Assembly: GCA_020849665.1 (NCBI GenBank)
Contig: JADLFX010000043.1
Span: 1-34,736 of the forward strand
DNA from: Planctomycetota bacterium
GTDB lineage: Bacteria > Planctomycetota > UBA1135 > UBA2386
Length of the DNA stretch: 34,736 nucleotides
Reading direction: 5' to 3'
The position numbers and the translations under genes are program-made. Each line of letters begins with the position of its first letter. Within the stretch, counting starts at the first letter, position 1. Positions 17,861-30,154 of the stretch are shown in pieces. The notes below the pieces were generated by a model, which worked only from the letters and a program-made list of their open reading frames with translations, was not told where the DNA came from and searched no databases.

Positions 17861-19201
17861 CTAGCTGAGGACCTGCTGGATCTTCCGCATCCGCCCGTCG
17901 ATCGGCTCGGTGAGCGACACCTCGGCGCCGGAGTCCAGCAGGCGCAGGCGGGGCTTGGTGGGGTTCTCGCCCTGGCCCACGACCACGGCCTCGCGGTCGC
18001 CGTCGATGCGCACGCGCGTGCCGTCGGGGTAGAGGCCCACGGACTTGACGAAGAACTCCAGCCACGCGGGGTCGAACCCGTGCTCCATCCGGAACATCAC
18101 GGTGTACGCCTCCAGCGGCGAGAGCGCGCGCTTGTACGGGCGCACCGCGGTGAGCGCCTCGAACACGTCGCACACACGCACCAGCTTGCTCACGCCGCTG
18201 GGCTCGAAGGGCAGCACCGGCCCGGGGTAGCCGTGGCCCTGCGGGCCCATGTGGTGGCAGTAGGCCGCGCCGATGGCCGAGGGGTCGAGGCCCTTCTGCT
18301 CCAGCAGGATCTCCGCGCCGAAGCGCGCGTGCTGCATCATCACCGCGCGTTCCTCGCGCGAGAGCCGGCCCTGCTTGAAGAGGATCTGGTTGGGGATCCG
18401 CGACTTGCCGACGTCGTGCAGGAGCGCGGCCGTACCGATGCGCAGCTGCTGGCCGCGGCTGGCGCCGGCCGCGCGCGCCACGTGCAGGGCGAGGAGCGCG
18501 ACGCGCACCGAGTGGCCGACGGTGAAGGTGTCGACGTCGTCGTAGGTGGCGAGGCTGAGCAGGCTGCTGGGCTCCCGGTCCATGTCCTCGAGCGCCTGTT
18601 CGACCAGTCCCTTCGCGATCGCGGTGTCGAGCTCGTGGCCGTGCACCGCCTCGGCGTGCGAGCGCTGCAGGTAGTCGGCCATGGCCTGGTAGCGGCGCAG
18701 GGCCGGGCGGCGGGCGGCCTCGGCACCGCCCGCGGCGTCCGGTGGCTCCTGGCCGCGCAGCAGCACGTGCACGTGGCGCAGGCCGCGCGACTCCAGGACC
18801 TTGGCCAGGTGATTGGGATGGAACGCCCACAGGTCGCTGGGCGAGCGCAGCAGGAGCAGGAAGCGCAGGATCTCGTCGGGGGTCAGGCCCGCGGCGAAGC
18901 CGAGCGTGGCCACGCGGCGCTCGTGGCACAGGCGCAGGAGGGCGCCGGCCTGCAGGCTGGCGCCCACCAGGGGACGGTGCTCGTGCCAGATCTCGTTCTC
19001 GCTCAGCTCGAGCGCCAGGGTGCGGCTCTTCTCGTCGGCCAGCACCTGGCGCAGGCGGTGCGCGAGGGTGGCCACGTGCATCTGCACGTCGTCGGTCTCC
19101 GGCGCGCACACGTCGAGCAGGACCAGCCCCACGACCAGCTCGTGCACGAAGAGGTCGATGGCCCGGACCTCGGCGCTGTCGATCCGCTCCCGTCCGCTCA
19201 T
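17861..19201 (-). CDS. Variant HD-GYP domain protein (putative cyclic-di-GMP phosphodiesterase)
   Basis: This 446-residue cytoplasmic protein has an N-terminal ~170 residues that are helical and unassigned. The HD-GYP domain spans ~215-385. H230 (VGHSVRV), H262-D263 with K266 ([11 protein letters not shown]), H291, H316-H317 and D345 (RVCDVFEAL) are all present, so a two-metal site is plausible. The signature HHExxDGxGYP reads [11 protein letters not shown] (316-326), so its Glu and Asp are replaced. The position of the extra metal-binding glutamate seen in three-metal enzymes appears to be T226. The final ~60 residues form a small beta domain resembling PilZ-like or other C-terminal extensions. 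Cyclic-di-GMP hydrolysis is likely but unproven. Its ATG overlaps the stop of the upstream gene (ATGA), indicating translational coupling. Confidence 0.85.
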   Translation of the reverse strand: MSGRERIDSAEVRAIDLFVHELVVGLVLLDVCAPETDDVQMHVATLAHRLRQVLADEKSRTLALELSENEIWHEHRPLVGASLQAGALLRLCHERRVATLGFAAGLTPDEILRFLLLLRSPSDLWAFHPNHLAKVLESRGLRHVHVLLRGQEPPDAAGGAEAARRPALRRYQAMADYLQRSHAEAVHGHELDTAIAKGLVEQALEDMDREPSSLLSLATYDDVDTFTVGHSVRVALLALHVARAAGASRGQQLRIGTAALLHDVGKSRIPNQILFKQGRLSREERAVMMQHARFGAEILLEQKGLDPSAIGAAYCHHMGPQGHGYPGPVLPFEPSGVSKLVRVCDVFEALTAVRPYKRALSPLEAYTVMFRMEHGFDPAWLEFFVKSVGLYPDGTRVRIDGDREAVVVGQGENPTKPRLRLLDSGAEVSLTEPIDGRMRKIQQVLS

Positions 19202-19821
19202 GGGCCGCCCTTGCCCTTGGCGCGGGCGTGGCGGCCGCGCAGCGCGTCGTTGGCGGTGAGCGCCAGAGCGCGGATCAGCGCCGGCGCGCCCTCACGCGCG
19301 CACGCCTGCTTGAGCAGCTGCGCGAGCGTCTCGAGCAGGCGCAGGTCCATCGAGTCCTTGTGCCACTGCTGGCACACGGTCTGGCGCAGTTCGGCGGTGG
19401 CGCGCTGGCGCGCGAGGCCGGCGCCCTGGACGGAGAGGTCGAGGAGGATCCAGGTGCGTTCCTGGTCGAAGCCCGCGAGCAGATCGGGGGCCGGCACGGG
19501 GCCCATCGCCGCGAGCCGGCGGAACGTCTCCGCGAGCTCCTCCGGGCGCAGGTTCTCCTCGCAGGTCTCCGCCGCCGCCTCGCTCCTGGCCATCTGCGGT
19601 TCGATGGTGAGATGGGCGCGGAAGATCGCGAGCACGGTGTCGGAGAGCGCGTTCTCGACCTGTGCGTCGCCGGTGTCGTAGATCGCGCCGGGCAGGCACG
19701 ACGCACCCTTGGGGTCGGCCCACCCCTCGGGCTGGTCTGCCGGGTTCTCGCCCCGGGGCTTCGGGTCTTGGGACCGCGCTCCTCCCATGTGCAGGAGGGA
19801 TCGGCACGGAGCGGCATGCAT
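19198..19821 (-). CDS. Unknown protein co-translated with the HD-GYP gene
   Basis: This is a protein of about 207 residues that I do not recognise. The start is uncertain: ATG 19821 is preceded by AGGGGG and is chosen here, but ATG 19854 and ATG 19788 are in the same frame. The first ~50 residues are polar and low in structure, with no signal peptide or membrane segment. The rest is helical, with segments such as LRPEELAETFRRLAAMG, ELRQTVCQQWHKDSMDL and LLETLAQLLKQACA, and a basic end. The gene overlaps the HD-GYP start by an ATGA junction and is the first of the minus-strand run. A regulatory partner or adaptor of the HD-GYP protein is a reasonable guess from context only. Confidence 0.7.
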   Translation of the reverse strand: MHAAPCRSLLHMGGARSQDPKPRGENPADQPEGWADPKGASCLPGAIYDTGDAQVENALSDTVLAIFRAHLTIEPQMARSEAAAETCEENLRPEELAETFRRLAAMGPVPAPDLLAGFDQERTWILLDLSVQGAGLARQRATAELRQTVCQQWHKDSMDLRLLETLAQLLKQACAREGAPALIRALALTANDALRGRHARAKGKGGP

Positions 19822-19954
19822 CCTGACCCCCTGTGGCCCGGATGCGGGCCGCACGCACCCCGCGGGTGCGGGCGGCGCAGGGGCGCGGCGGCGGGGGGAC
19901 CGGCCCGCCTCGCGCCGGCGCGACGCGGCCCTGAACTTGGACGGAGCGGGGGCG

Positions 19955-19960
19955 TATCCT
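19955..19960 (+). promoter_or_regulatory. Candidate -10 element for a leaderless thiolase transcript
   Basis: TATCCT ends 7 bases before the thiolase ATG at 19968, and no Shine-Dalgarno is visible. A start site at the usual distance would give a leaderless mRNA. No good -35 is present at 16-18 bp. The call is speculative; transcript mapping is needed. Confidence 0.35.
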
Positions 19961-19967
19961 GTCCGGG

Positions 19968-21155
19968 ATGGACCGCGTTGCGATCGTCGGGGCGTTCCGG
20001 ACGCCGATCGGCAAGTTCATGGGTGCCCTGGCACCGCTCACGGCGGTGGAGCTGGGGGCGCATGTGGTGCGCGGCCTGCTGGAGCGCACGGGCGTGTCCG
20101 CGACCGACGTGGAGGAGGTGATCCTGGGCCAGGCCCGGCAGCTGGGTTCGGGTCCCAACCCGGCCCGGCAGGCCGCGATCCTGGCCGGCTGCCCGGACAC
20201 CACTCCGGCCTGGACCCTGAACAAGGCCTGCGGATCGAGCCTGAAGGCCATCGACGCCGCGCGCGCCGCGATCCTGCTCGACGGCCGCTCCGTGGTGGTC
20301 GCCGGCGGGATGGAGAGCATGACCAACATCCCGTTCCTGCTGCCGCAGATGCGTCGCGGCTACCGCCTCGGCCACCAGGAGGCGCTCGACGGCAACTTCC
20401 AGGACGGGTTCACCTGCGGGGTGCTCAAGGTGCCGATGGGCATGACCGCGGAATACCTGGCCGACGAGTACCACCTGAGCCGCGAGGACCAGGACCGCTA
20501 CGCCCTCCAGTCGCACCAGCGTGCGGCGCAGGCGCAGCGCGAGGGGCGCTTCGCAGACGAGATCCTGCCCGTGCCGATCCAGGAGCGCGGCGCGACCCGC
20601 ACGGTCGAGGTCGACGAGCACGTCCGTCACGACGTCTCCATGGCCGCCCTCACGAAGCTGCCGCCGGTGTTCCGGCCCAAGGACGGGACCGTGCACGCCG
20701 GCAACTCCTCGGGCATCACCGACGGCGCCGCGGCCGTGCTGGTGATGCGCGAGGCCGAGGCGCAGCGCCGCGGCATCGAGCCGCTGGCGTTCCTCGGCGC
20801 CAGCACGACCGCCGGCGTGCCGCCGCGGATCATGGGCATCGGCCCGGTGCCCGCGGTGCGCAACCTCCTGGCGCGCACGGGCACGACGCTCGCCGACTAC
20901 GACCTGGTGGAGGTCAACGAGGCCTTCTCGGCCCAGATGCTCGCCTGCCAGCACGACCTGGAACTCGACCCGGAGCGCACCAACGTGAACGGCGGCGCGA
21001 TCGCGCTCGGCCACCCGATCGGCGCGACCGGCGCGCGGATCGTGGTGACCCTGCTGCACGAGATGCGCCGGCGCCGCGCGCACCGCGGCCTGGCCGCCCT
21101 GTGCATGAGCGGCGGCATGGGCATGGCCCTCGCGCTGGAGAATCCACGCGCCTGA
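19968..21155 (+). CDS. Acetyl-CoA acetyltransferase (thiolase)
   Basis: This 395-residue cytoplasmic enzyme has the usual family length. It joins or splits acyl-CoA units (two acetyl-CoA to acetoacetyl-CoA, or the reverse). The nucleophile is C88 in [11 protein letters not shown], the catalytic His is H349 in [12 protein letters not shown], and the second Cys is C379 in [18 protein letters not shown] at 316-323 is also intact. The sequence is closer to the biosynthetic/degradative acetoacetyl-CoA type (AtoB/PhaA/ThlA) than to long-chain FadA, but chain-length preference cannot be read with certainty. It heads a four-gene plus-strand operon with two cyclophilins and an enoyl-CoA hydratase. The absence of a hydroxyacyl-CoA dehydrogenase nearby leaves the pathway (beta-oxidation, butyrate or polyhydroxybutyrate) open. 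Confidence 0.93.
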   Translation: MDRVAIVGAFRTPIGKFMGALAPLTAVELGAHVVRGLLERTGVSATDVEEVILGQARQLGSGPNPARQAAILAGCPDTTPAWTLNKACGSSLKAIDAARAAILLDGRSVVVAGGMESMTNIPFLLPQMRRGYRLGHQEALDGNFQDGFTCGVLKVPMGMTAEYLADEYHLSREDQDRYALQSHQRAAQAQREGRFADEILPVPIQERGATRTVEVDEHVRHDVSMAALTKLPPVFRPKDGTVHAGNSSGITDGAAAVLVMREAEAQRRGIEPLAFLGASTTAGVPPRIMGIGPVPAVRNLLARTGTTLADYDLVEVNEAFSAQMLACQHDLELDPERTNVNGGAIALGHPIGATGARIVVTLLHEMRRRRAHRGLAALCMSGGMGMALALENPRA

Positions 21156-21157
21156 AG

Positions 21158-21163
21158 TAGCCT
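21158..21163 (+). promoter_or_regulatory. Candidate -10-like hexamer before the exported cyclophilin gene
   Basis: TAGCCT followed by GTC lies 14 bases before ATG 21178, just after the thiolase stop. It resembles the TATCCTGTC before the thiolase gene. The cyclophilin gene has no Shine-Dalgarno, so a short-leader internal promoter is possible. Weak evidence. Confidence 0.22.
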
Positions 21164-21177
21164 GTCGCGCTTCCCCC

Positions 21178-22146
21178 ATGAGCCACCTCCGTTCGCTCGC
21201 CCTCGTGTTCGCGCTGGGCTCGGCCGCCGCGGCGCAGGAAGCCACCCAGGAAGCCGCCGTGGTCGGCCTGCACGCGCGCCTGCAGCCGCTCCTGCGCGTC
21301 GTGATGCCGGACAAGCCGGCCGAACTCCTGCTCTCCCTCGAGACCACGCAGGATGTGGAGGTCGACGCCACCCTGCTCGCGGGCGTGGACCTCGTCGCCA
21401 GCGTCGGCGAGCAGGCCGCGCCGCCGCTGCAGAAGCTGGTGCCGGGCAAGGTCAGGATCGCCGCGGGCACGCGCATCGACCGGCGCCTGACCGTGGACCT
21501 CGGCAGGCTGAACCTCCCGGCGAAGGAGGACGCGCTGGTGAAGGTGACCTTCCGCTGGCCGGGCCTGGCGGGCGCGAGCACGGTGCTGGAGGTGGCGCCC
21601 GACGCCTCGAAGGTCGACCTGGACCGCCTCGACTACGCGCGCACCAAGGTGCTGCTGGTGACCAGCCACGGCAACCTGACCCTCGGCTTCTACCCCGACC
21701 GGGCGCCCAAGCACGTGCGCAACTTCGTGAAGCTCGCCAAGACGGGCTTCTACCACGGCACGAAGTTCCACCGCGTGATCAAGGGGTTCATGATCCAGGG
21801 CGGCTGCCCGAACACGCGCGAGGGCGCGAGCGGCGCGCCGGGCACCGGCGACCCCGGCTATCACGTCGACGCCGAGTTCAACGACACCCGCCACGTGAAG
21901 GGCATCCTGTCGATGGCGCGCGCCCGGGACCCGAACAGCGCGGGGTGCCAGTTCTTCATCTGCCACGGCGACGCGTCGCAACTCGACAAGCAGTACACGG
22001 CGTTCGGCGTCCTGGAGTCCGGCATGGACACCCTCGATCGGATCGCCGACGTTCCGGTGGAGTTCAACGCGATGGGCGAGGCCTCCGTGCCCGCCACGCC
22101 CGTGATCCTCTACGCCGCCATCGTGCTGCCCAGCTACGGCAAGTGA
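21178..22146 (+). CDS. Exported cyclophilin-type peptidyl-prolyl isomerase with extra N-terminal domain
   Basis: This 322-residue protein starts with a signal peptide ([15 protein letters not shown]). Residues ~25-145 are a beta-rich domain of unknown role, perhaps a substrate-recruiting module. The cyclophilin domain (~155-320) catalyses cis/trans isomerisation of X-Pro bonds. Active-site residues R199, F204, M205 and Q207 ([13 protein letters not shown]) are present, as are the [14 protein letters not shown] and [17 protein letters not shown] segments. It likely helps fold exported proteins in the periplasm. It sits 22 bp after the thiolase and 13 bp before a cytoplasmic paralog; the shared [11 protein letters not shown] and the following GAS-G-PGTG pattern show that the two arose by duplication. 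Confidence 0.9.
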   Translation: MSHLRSLALVFALGSAAAAQEATQEAAVVGLHARLQPLLRVVMPDKPAELLLSLETTQDVEVDATLLAGVDLVASVGEQAAPPLQKLVPGKVRIAAGTRIDRRLTVDLGRLNLPAKEDALVKVTFRWPGLAGASTVLEVAPDASKVDLDRLDYARTKVLLVTSHGNLTLGFYPDRAPKHVRNFVKLAKTGFYHGTKFHRVIKGFMIQGGCPNTREGASGAPGTGDPGYHVDAEFNDTRHVKGILSMARARDPNSAGCQFFICHGDASQLDKQYTAFGVLESGMDTLDRIADVPVEFNAMGEASVPATPVILYAAIVLPSYGK

Positions 22147-22159
22147 TGCAAGGAGCCCC

Positions 22160-22704
22160 ATGATCGACCTCGAAACCGCCGACCTCTCGAAGCTGCAGGC
22201 CACCATGGACACCGACAAGGGTCGGATGGTGATCCGCTTCCATCCCAAGCAGGCGCCCAACCACGTGCGCAACTTCCTCAAGCTGGCGCAGGAGGGCTTC
22301 TACGACGGGCTCGCGTTCCACCGGATCATCCGCTCGTTCATGATCCAGGGCGGGTGCCCGAACACGCGCAAGGGCGCGAGCGGGGTCCCCGGCACGGGCG
22401 GGCCGGGCTGGAAGGTGGGGGCCGAGTTCAACGAGCTGCCGCACCAGCGCGGCGTGCTCTCCATGGCACGCAGCCGCGACCCCAACTCGGCGGGCTCGCA
22501 GTTCTTCATCGTGCACGCCGAGCACGTGCCTTCGCTCGATGGGCAGTACACGGTGTTCGGCCAGGTGGTGGAGGGGCTCGACGTGCTGGACGGCATCGCG
22601 TCGGTCGAGGTCGATTTCGGCGCGGGTGGCGAGCGCTCGGTGCCGCGCAAGCGGGTCGAGATCCGCTCGGTCACGGTGAGCGAGATCCCCGCGGAGGCGG
22701 CGTC

Positions 22705-22708
<4 letters not shown>
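22160..22708 (+). CDS. Cytoplasmic cyclophilin-type peptidyl-prolyl isomerase
   Basis: This 182-residue single-domain cyclophilin has no signal peptide. Catalytic residues R55, F60, M61 and Q63 (FHRIIRSFMIQGG) are intact. The GASGVPGTGGPG loop and ARSRDPNSAGSQFFI core are typical. It should act on X-Pro bonds in cytoplasmic proteins. AGGAG lies 4 bases before ATG 22160. The gene ends in a GTGA overlap with the enoyl-CoA hydratase start, so the two are translationally coupled. Its closest relative in the window is the exported cyclophilin directly upstream. Confidence 0.92.
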
Positions 22709-23481
<773 letters not shown>

Positions 23482-23632
23482 GATCCGGGCCGGGTGGCGC
23501 CCGCGGTCGGGCCGCAAGTCCCCTTCGCAGACCGGGGTGGATCGCCGCCCCGGCTCGCGCTCGTGGCGCGGTCCCACCCAGGGGCCCGGGACGGGGGCAC
23601 CTCGGCGCCGCGCCGGGAACGGACCACGACGC

Positions 23633-23651
23633 GCCCCAGGAGCCTTGGGGC
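23633..23651. terminator. Hairpin downstream of the thiolase-crotonase operon
   Basis: GCCCCA (23633-23638) and TGGGGC (23646-23651) form a 6-bp stem with a 7-base loop, 150 bp after the crotonase stop. No T-tract follows. The rest of 23482-23765 shows no gene. Confidence 0.35.
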
Positions 23652-23748
23652 ACGCGGCGACGCTCGCCCCCGGCAACCCATGGCGGAGCCGTTCTCGAGT
23701 CTGGTGGGGAGGAAGTTCCACACCGGTAGCCGGGAGGGGGTTCGTGGC

Positions 23749-23754
23749 TACAGT
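23749..23754 (+). promoter_or_regulatory. Candidate -10 element before the HEAT-repeat gene
   Basis: TACAGT lies 11 bases before ATG 23766, which has no Shine-Dalgarno. A start site 6-8 bases downstream would leave a leader of only a few bases. No convincing -35 is seen. Confidence 0.32.
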
Positions 23755-23765
23755 GCGCTTGCCGC

Positions 23766-25688
23766 ATGCGCCGCGCCGCCCTCTTCGCCGGGTTCGCCGT
23801 GCTCTGCGCCGGGGTGCTCCCCGCGCATGGGGGGCAGTACCGTGGGCCGGGCGGCTCCACGCCCCCGGGGCCGGGCGGGCCCGGGACCCCGGGCGTGGGC
23901 CGCCCGGCCACGCCGGGCGCGAGCCCTTCCGGCCCGCTCACGCCAGGCAGCGACGTGGACCGCACGCGCTGGCCGTTCTGGTGGGAGCTGAACAAGGACC
24001 TCTACCTGCGGCCCAGGCCGCCCTTGCCGGGCGCGCTGCCGGCAGGCGCACCCGTCCTCGAAGGCGACGGCACCGTCGCGACCATGGCGCGGGTCCGTCC
24101 GGACCGCGCCACCACGCAGAACACGATCCTCCCGGTGCTGCTGAAGGTGCTGGCCGGCACCGATGACGCGGACCTCGTGACCGCCTGCCTGATCGCGATC
24201 GCGAGGGTCGACCTGACCGGGCGCGAGGACGAGGCCCTGGCGGCGCTGCGGGCGCGCTTCGCCACCGGCAACCAGGACGTGCGGGAGACGGCGGCACTGG
24301 CGCTCGGGATCGCCGCGCAGCCCGCCTCGGTGCGTGATCTGGCGGCGTTCGTGCACGACCAGCCGGCGGCGCACCGGCTGCTGGGGCGCACCTCCGTGGA
24401 CGAGCGCACGCGCTCGTTCGCGGCGCTCGGCATGGGACTGGCCGCGGGTGGGATCGGCGACGCCCTCGACGGCGCGGCGGCGGCGCGCGAGCGCGCGTGG
24501 ACCACCCTCACGGAGATCCTGGCCCAGCCGAAGGAGCGCAGCCGCGACCTGCAGGTGGAGGCGGTGCACGGACTGCGCCTCCTCGTGCAGGGCCACTACT
24601 CGACCCGCACGCGTCTGGCCTGGCGCATCGTGCAGGTGCTGGAGCAGTACTACGCCGCCGACCTGGGCCGCGGCTCGCAGATCCTCCAGGCGCACGTCCC
24701 GCTGGCGCTGGCCGCGCTGCTGGGCGATGGCGCCGAGCGCGAGCACGACCGCGTGCGGGCCCGGCTGGCTCACGACCTGCAGGTGCGCGCCCGGCGCGAG
24801 GCGACCGTCGACCAGTCGATTGCGCTGGCGCTCTCGTACCTGGGTCCTCTGCGCAGGCCGGAGAAAGGCGATCCCGACGTGCTGGCGGTCCTGCTGCAGA
24901 CCGCGCAACGGCACCGCGACCTGCAGACCCGCTGCTTCGCCTGGCTGGCCTTGGGACGGATCGGCGGAGACGCCGAGCGCGCCGAGCTGGAACGCGTGTG
25001 CCTGTCCGGGCGCAACCAGGAGCAGCCCTTCGCGGCCCTGGCGCTGGGCCTGCACGCCCACGCCCAACGGCGGCGCGGCGCCGCGGTCCCCGACGCCAGC
25101 GTGCGTGCGCTGCTGCGCGTGTGCAACGACGAGAAGGCGCCGGACCTGCTGGGCGCCGCCGCGCTGGCGGCCGGGTTCACCCGCGCCCGTGCCGCGCTGC
25201 CGGTGCTGCTCGGGCTGCTGGACCGCCACGAGCGCCAGGACGAGCTGGCCGGCCACATCGCCCTGGGCCTCGGACTGCTCGGCGAGCGCGAAGCGGTGCC
25301 GGTCCTGCGCCGCTTCCTGGAACGCTCGCTGCGGCGCCCCGAGCCGCTGCGCAACGCGGCGATCGCACTGGCCGAACTCGGCGACCTCGAGGCGGTCCCG
25401 CTCCTGGTCCAGGTGTTGGAGGAGCCAAGCGCCAGCTCCGTGCGCCTCGCCGCCGCGGCCGAGGCCCTGCAGAGGATGGGTGACCAGAGGGCCGTGAACG
25501 CGTTGGTGAGGGTGGTGGAGGACGGCGGCCGGACCAGGCTGGCGCGTGCCTTCGCCGCCGCGGCGCTGGGCGGAATCGCCGAGCGGACGGAGCTGCCCTG
25601 GCATGCCGCCGTCGCACCCTGGATCAACCACCAGGCGATCGTCGAGACCTTGTACGACGGGCGGGCGGGAATCCTGGACCTGCTCTGA
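23766..25688 (+). CDS. Exported HEAT-like repeat protein
   Basis: This 640-residue protein has a signal peptide (RRAALFAGFAVLCAGVLPAHG). A Gly/Pro-rich disordered linker (~22-62) follows, with several GPGG and GTPG-type steps. From ~110 to 625 it is a string of helical pairs typical of HEAT/PBS-lyase-type repeats, for example VRETAALALGIAA, RCFAWLALGRIGGDAE, GHIALGLGLLGEREAVPVLRRFLE and RNAAIALAELGDLEAVPLLVQVLEE. Such solenoids bind proteins and usually have no enzyme activity. The end (HAAVAPWINHQAIVETLYDG) is distinct. It lies 72 bp before a hybrid sensor kinase in the same direction, so it may be a periplasmic partner of that kinase; this is inference from position. I see no cysteine motif or lipobox. 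Confidence 0.85.
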   Translation: MRRAALFAGFAVLCAGVLPAHGGQYRGPGGSTPPGPGGPGTPGVGRPATPGASPSGPLTPGSDVDRTRWPFWWELNKDLYLRPRPPLPGALPAGAPVLEGDGTVATMARVRPDRATTQNTILPVLLKVLAGTDDADLVTACLIAIARVDLTGREDEALAALRARFATGNQDVRETAALALGIAAQPASVRDLAAFVHDQPAAHRLLGRTSVDERTRSFAALGMGLAAGGIGDALDGAAAARERAWTTLTEILAQPKERSRDLQVEAVHGLRLLVQGHYSTRTRLAWRIVQVLEQYYAADLGRGSQILQAHVPLALAALLGDGAEREHDRVRARLAHDLQVRARREATVDQSIALALSYLGPLRRPEKGDPDVLAVLLQTAQRHRDLQTRCFAWLALGRIGGDAERAELERVCLSGRNQEQPFAALALGLHAHAQRRRGAAVPDASVRALLRVCNDEKAPDLLGAAALAAGFTRARAALPVLLGLLDRHERQDELAGHIALGLGLLGEREAVPVLRRFLERSLRRPEPLRNAAIALAELGDLEAVPLLVQVLEEPSASSVRLAAAAEALQRMGDQRAVNALVRVVEDGGRTRLARAFAAAALGGIAERTELPWHAAVAPWINHQAIVETLYDGRAGILDLL

Positions 25689-25760
25689 TCCCCGGCGTTC
25701 GGAATCCGGAATCCCACGCTGGAGCAGGCGCGCCGCCAGGGTCGATACACGGGCTGGCCC

Positions 25761-28712
<2,952 letters not shown>

Positions 28713-28725
28713 GGCGGCGCGCCGT

Positions 28726-28749
28726 GGCGTGGATCAGGAATCCCACGCC
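28726..28749. terminator. Hairpin between convergent genes
   Basis: GGCGTGG (28726-28732) pairs with CCACGCC (28743-28749) across a 10-base loop. An outer GGCGC/GCGCC pairing (28716-28720/28765-28769) is possible. It lies in the 72-bp gap between the ends at 28712 and 28785 and could serve both strands. No T-tract. Confidence 0.45.
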
Positions 28750-28784
28750 TGGGTCGATTGCGCGGCGCCTGTTCGTGCCTTTGC

Positions 28785-30005
28785 TCAGCGAAGCCCGTGC
28801 TGGTAGACGAAGAGCGCGGGCACGGAAAGCTCCAGGCCGGTCGGACCTTCGGCGACGGCCTGGAACAGGATCGGGACGGCGTTGGGGAGGGGTGGGAAGC
28901 GGATCACGGGGCTGCGCCAGAACCCCTCACCATCCCCGATGCCCGAGCCCACGAACACCGTGGTGGAGAGATCGAGCCAGGTGGCGCTCATGCCACCCAG
29001 CCCGAGGAACGTCTGTGGTCCGGGGAGGCTGACGAACAACCAGGTACGCGCGCCTTGATGGGACACGGTGACGATCTCGAACTCGTTCTCAGGCAGCCCG
29101 GGACTGCCCACGTACCCGCGGATGCTGGGAATCGTCCTGGTGTAGATCTGGAAGCTCCCCTGCGTCGGACCGAGACGCGATTCAGGGTCCCGGACGATGA
29201 TGCCACCGTTCGGGGTTGTGGCCACGAGCGCCGGTGCACCAATGACGACGTTGCATGGATGGGGGAACGGGTAATAGATGCCTCCACCATAGATGAGGGA
29301 GTACTTGCTCAGGATGAACGTGGAGTTCGAGCTGCGCACTCCTTCGACCGGGTAGCCCAGGATCCGGCAGGTGTTCTGGTCGATGTAGCCATCAGCCCCA
29401 TCGATCGAGGAACTCCCGCCCATCGTGATCTCCGAATCGACGGCGATCATCCCTGGCGACGGGTGCAGCGCGCGCACGTACGACTGGCTCAGCCGCAGCC
29501 GGCTGCGCATGACCTTCACGTTATAGATGAAGGACTGCCGGCACACGGTGACATCTGCGCAATCATGGAACTCCGTCCCCATGCTCACGGCGTCGATCAG
29601 GATCTGGCCCTGGCACGACTCGAATATGAATGCCCCCTGGCCGGGGGGGATCCCCGGCGCGGCGGGACTGACCACGGACTTCACCTGGACGCGTTGTCCG
29701 GCAGGGATCCCACGCACCCGCAGGGTCCCGGTGATGGGTCCGGCCTCGCTGCCGAACCCTCCGCCCACATAGGCGCCAGGGTACCCCATGAGGGCGATCC
29801 CCTTGGTCAGGGGTGCGGCAGGCGCGGGCACTCCCGTGGGACTGCTCCGCACCAGCACGATGTCGCCGTGCTGGACCGCGGCGAAGGCCGCGCCGAGATC
29901 CGTGAAGTGCGTGCCGGGACGGTTCTGCACGTCCACCACGTAGGTGCGCTGGGCAGTCGCGGGGGAAGGCAGGACGAGGACCAGGAGCAGGAGGGGGAGA
30001 CGCAT
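28785..30005 (-). CDS. Secreted beta-helix-like protein, tandem copy 1
   Basis: This 406-residue exported protein has a signal peptide (RLPLLLLVLVLPSPATAQ). The start at ATG 30005 has GAGG 7 bases upstream. The mature protein opens with YVVDVQNRPGTHFTDLGAAF and AAVQHGDIVLVR, a form of the GTxFT...GDxIxVxxG pattern that introduces right-handed beta-helix (pectate-lyase-like) folds in secreted planctomycete proteins. The middle is rich in short strands with Asn/Ser turns. The C-terminal ~90 residues form a separate beta domain ending in FVYQHGLR. No lyase or hydrolase active site is recognisable; an adhesive or structural surface role is inferred. It is a close paralog of the upstream gene: the middle 162 residues (FHDCADVT to GSPGLPEN) are about 89% identical. 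The longer frame upstream of 30005 is non-coding. Confidence 0.85.
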   Translation of the reverse strand: MRLPLLLLVLVLPSPATAQRTYVVDVQNRPGTHFTDLGAAFAAVQHGDIVLVRSSPTGVPAPAAPLTKGIALMGYPGAYVGGGFGSEAGPITGTLRVRGIPAGQRVQVKSVVSPAAPGIPPGQGAFIFESCQGQILIDAVSMGTEFHDCADVTVCRQSFIYNVKVMRSRLRLSQSYVRALHPSPGMIAVDSEITMGGSSSIDGADGYIDQNTCRILGYPVEGVRSSNSTFILSKYSLIYGGGIYYPFPHPCNVVIGAPALVATTPNGGIIVRDPESRLGPTQGSFQIYTRTIPSIRGYVGSPGLPENEFEIVTVSHQGARTWLFVSLPGPQTFLGLGGMSATWLDLSTTVFVGSGIGDGEGFWRSPVIRFPPLPNAVPILFQAVAEGPTGLELSVPALFVYQHGLR

Positions 30006-30037
30006 GGCGGACCTCGGAAGGCGGCTCGGAGCGGGGC

Positions 30038-30154
30038 TCATTGGACCACGAAGCACCGGATGCCTGCGGATCCGGCGATGTAGATGCGCTCGGGCTTGCC
30101 GGCGGGAGGTACGGGGTCGTCGAGGAACACCGGACCGTGACCTGCCTGTGGTGC
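30038..30154 (-). pseudogene. 3' remnant of an FG-GAP/hydrolase gene copy
   Basis: Between the two paralogs, the minus strand encodes PPAGKPERIYIAGSAGIRC then FVVQ and a stop (TGA 30040-30038). This matches the last residues of the large gene at 31411 (APAGKPERLYIAGSNGIRC then FVVQ), 20 of 23 identical, with a 24-base exact DNA match at the stop end. Similarity continues upstream to about GHGPVFLDD against AYGSILLED. The frame continues the upstream gene's frame directly after its TAG stop at 30157-30155, with about 38 sense codons. No start codon with a ribosome binding site is evident. Both the remnant and the intact tail lie 32 bases before a beta-helix gene. It is a fossil of duplication or deletion. 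Confidence 0.75.

Noticed and set aside
17817..19109. Long in-frame N-terminal extension of the CLC gene
   Set aside because: It overlaps the HD-GYP gene in a different frame and is Arg/Pro-rich. The CLC domain begins right after the ATG at 17816.
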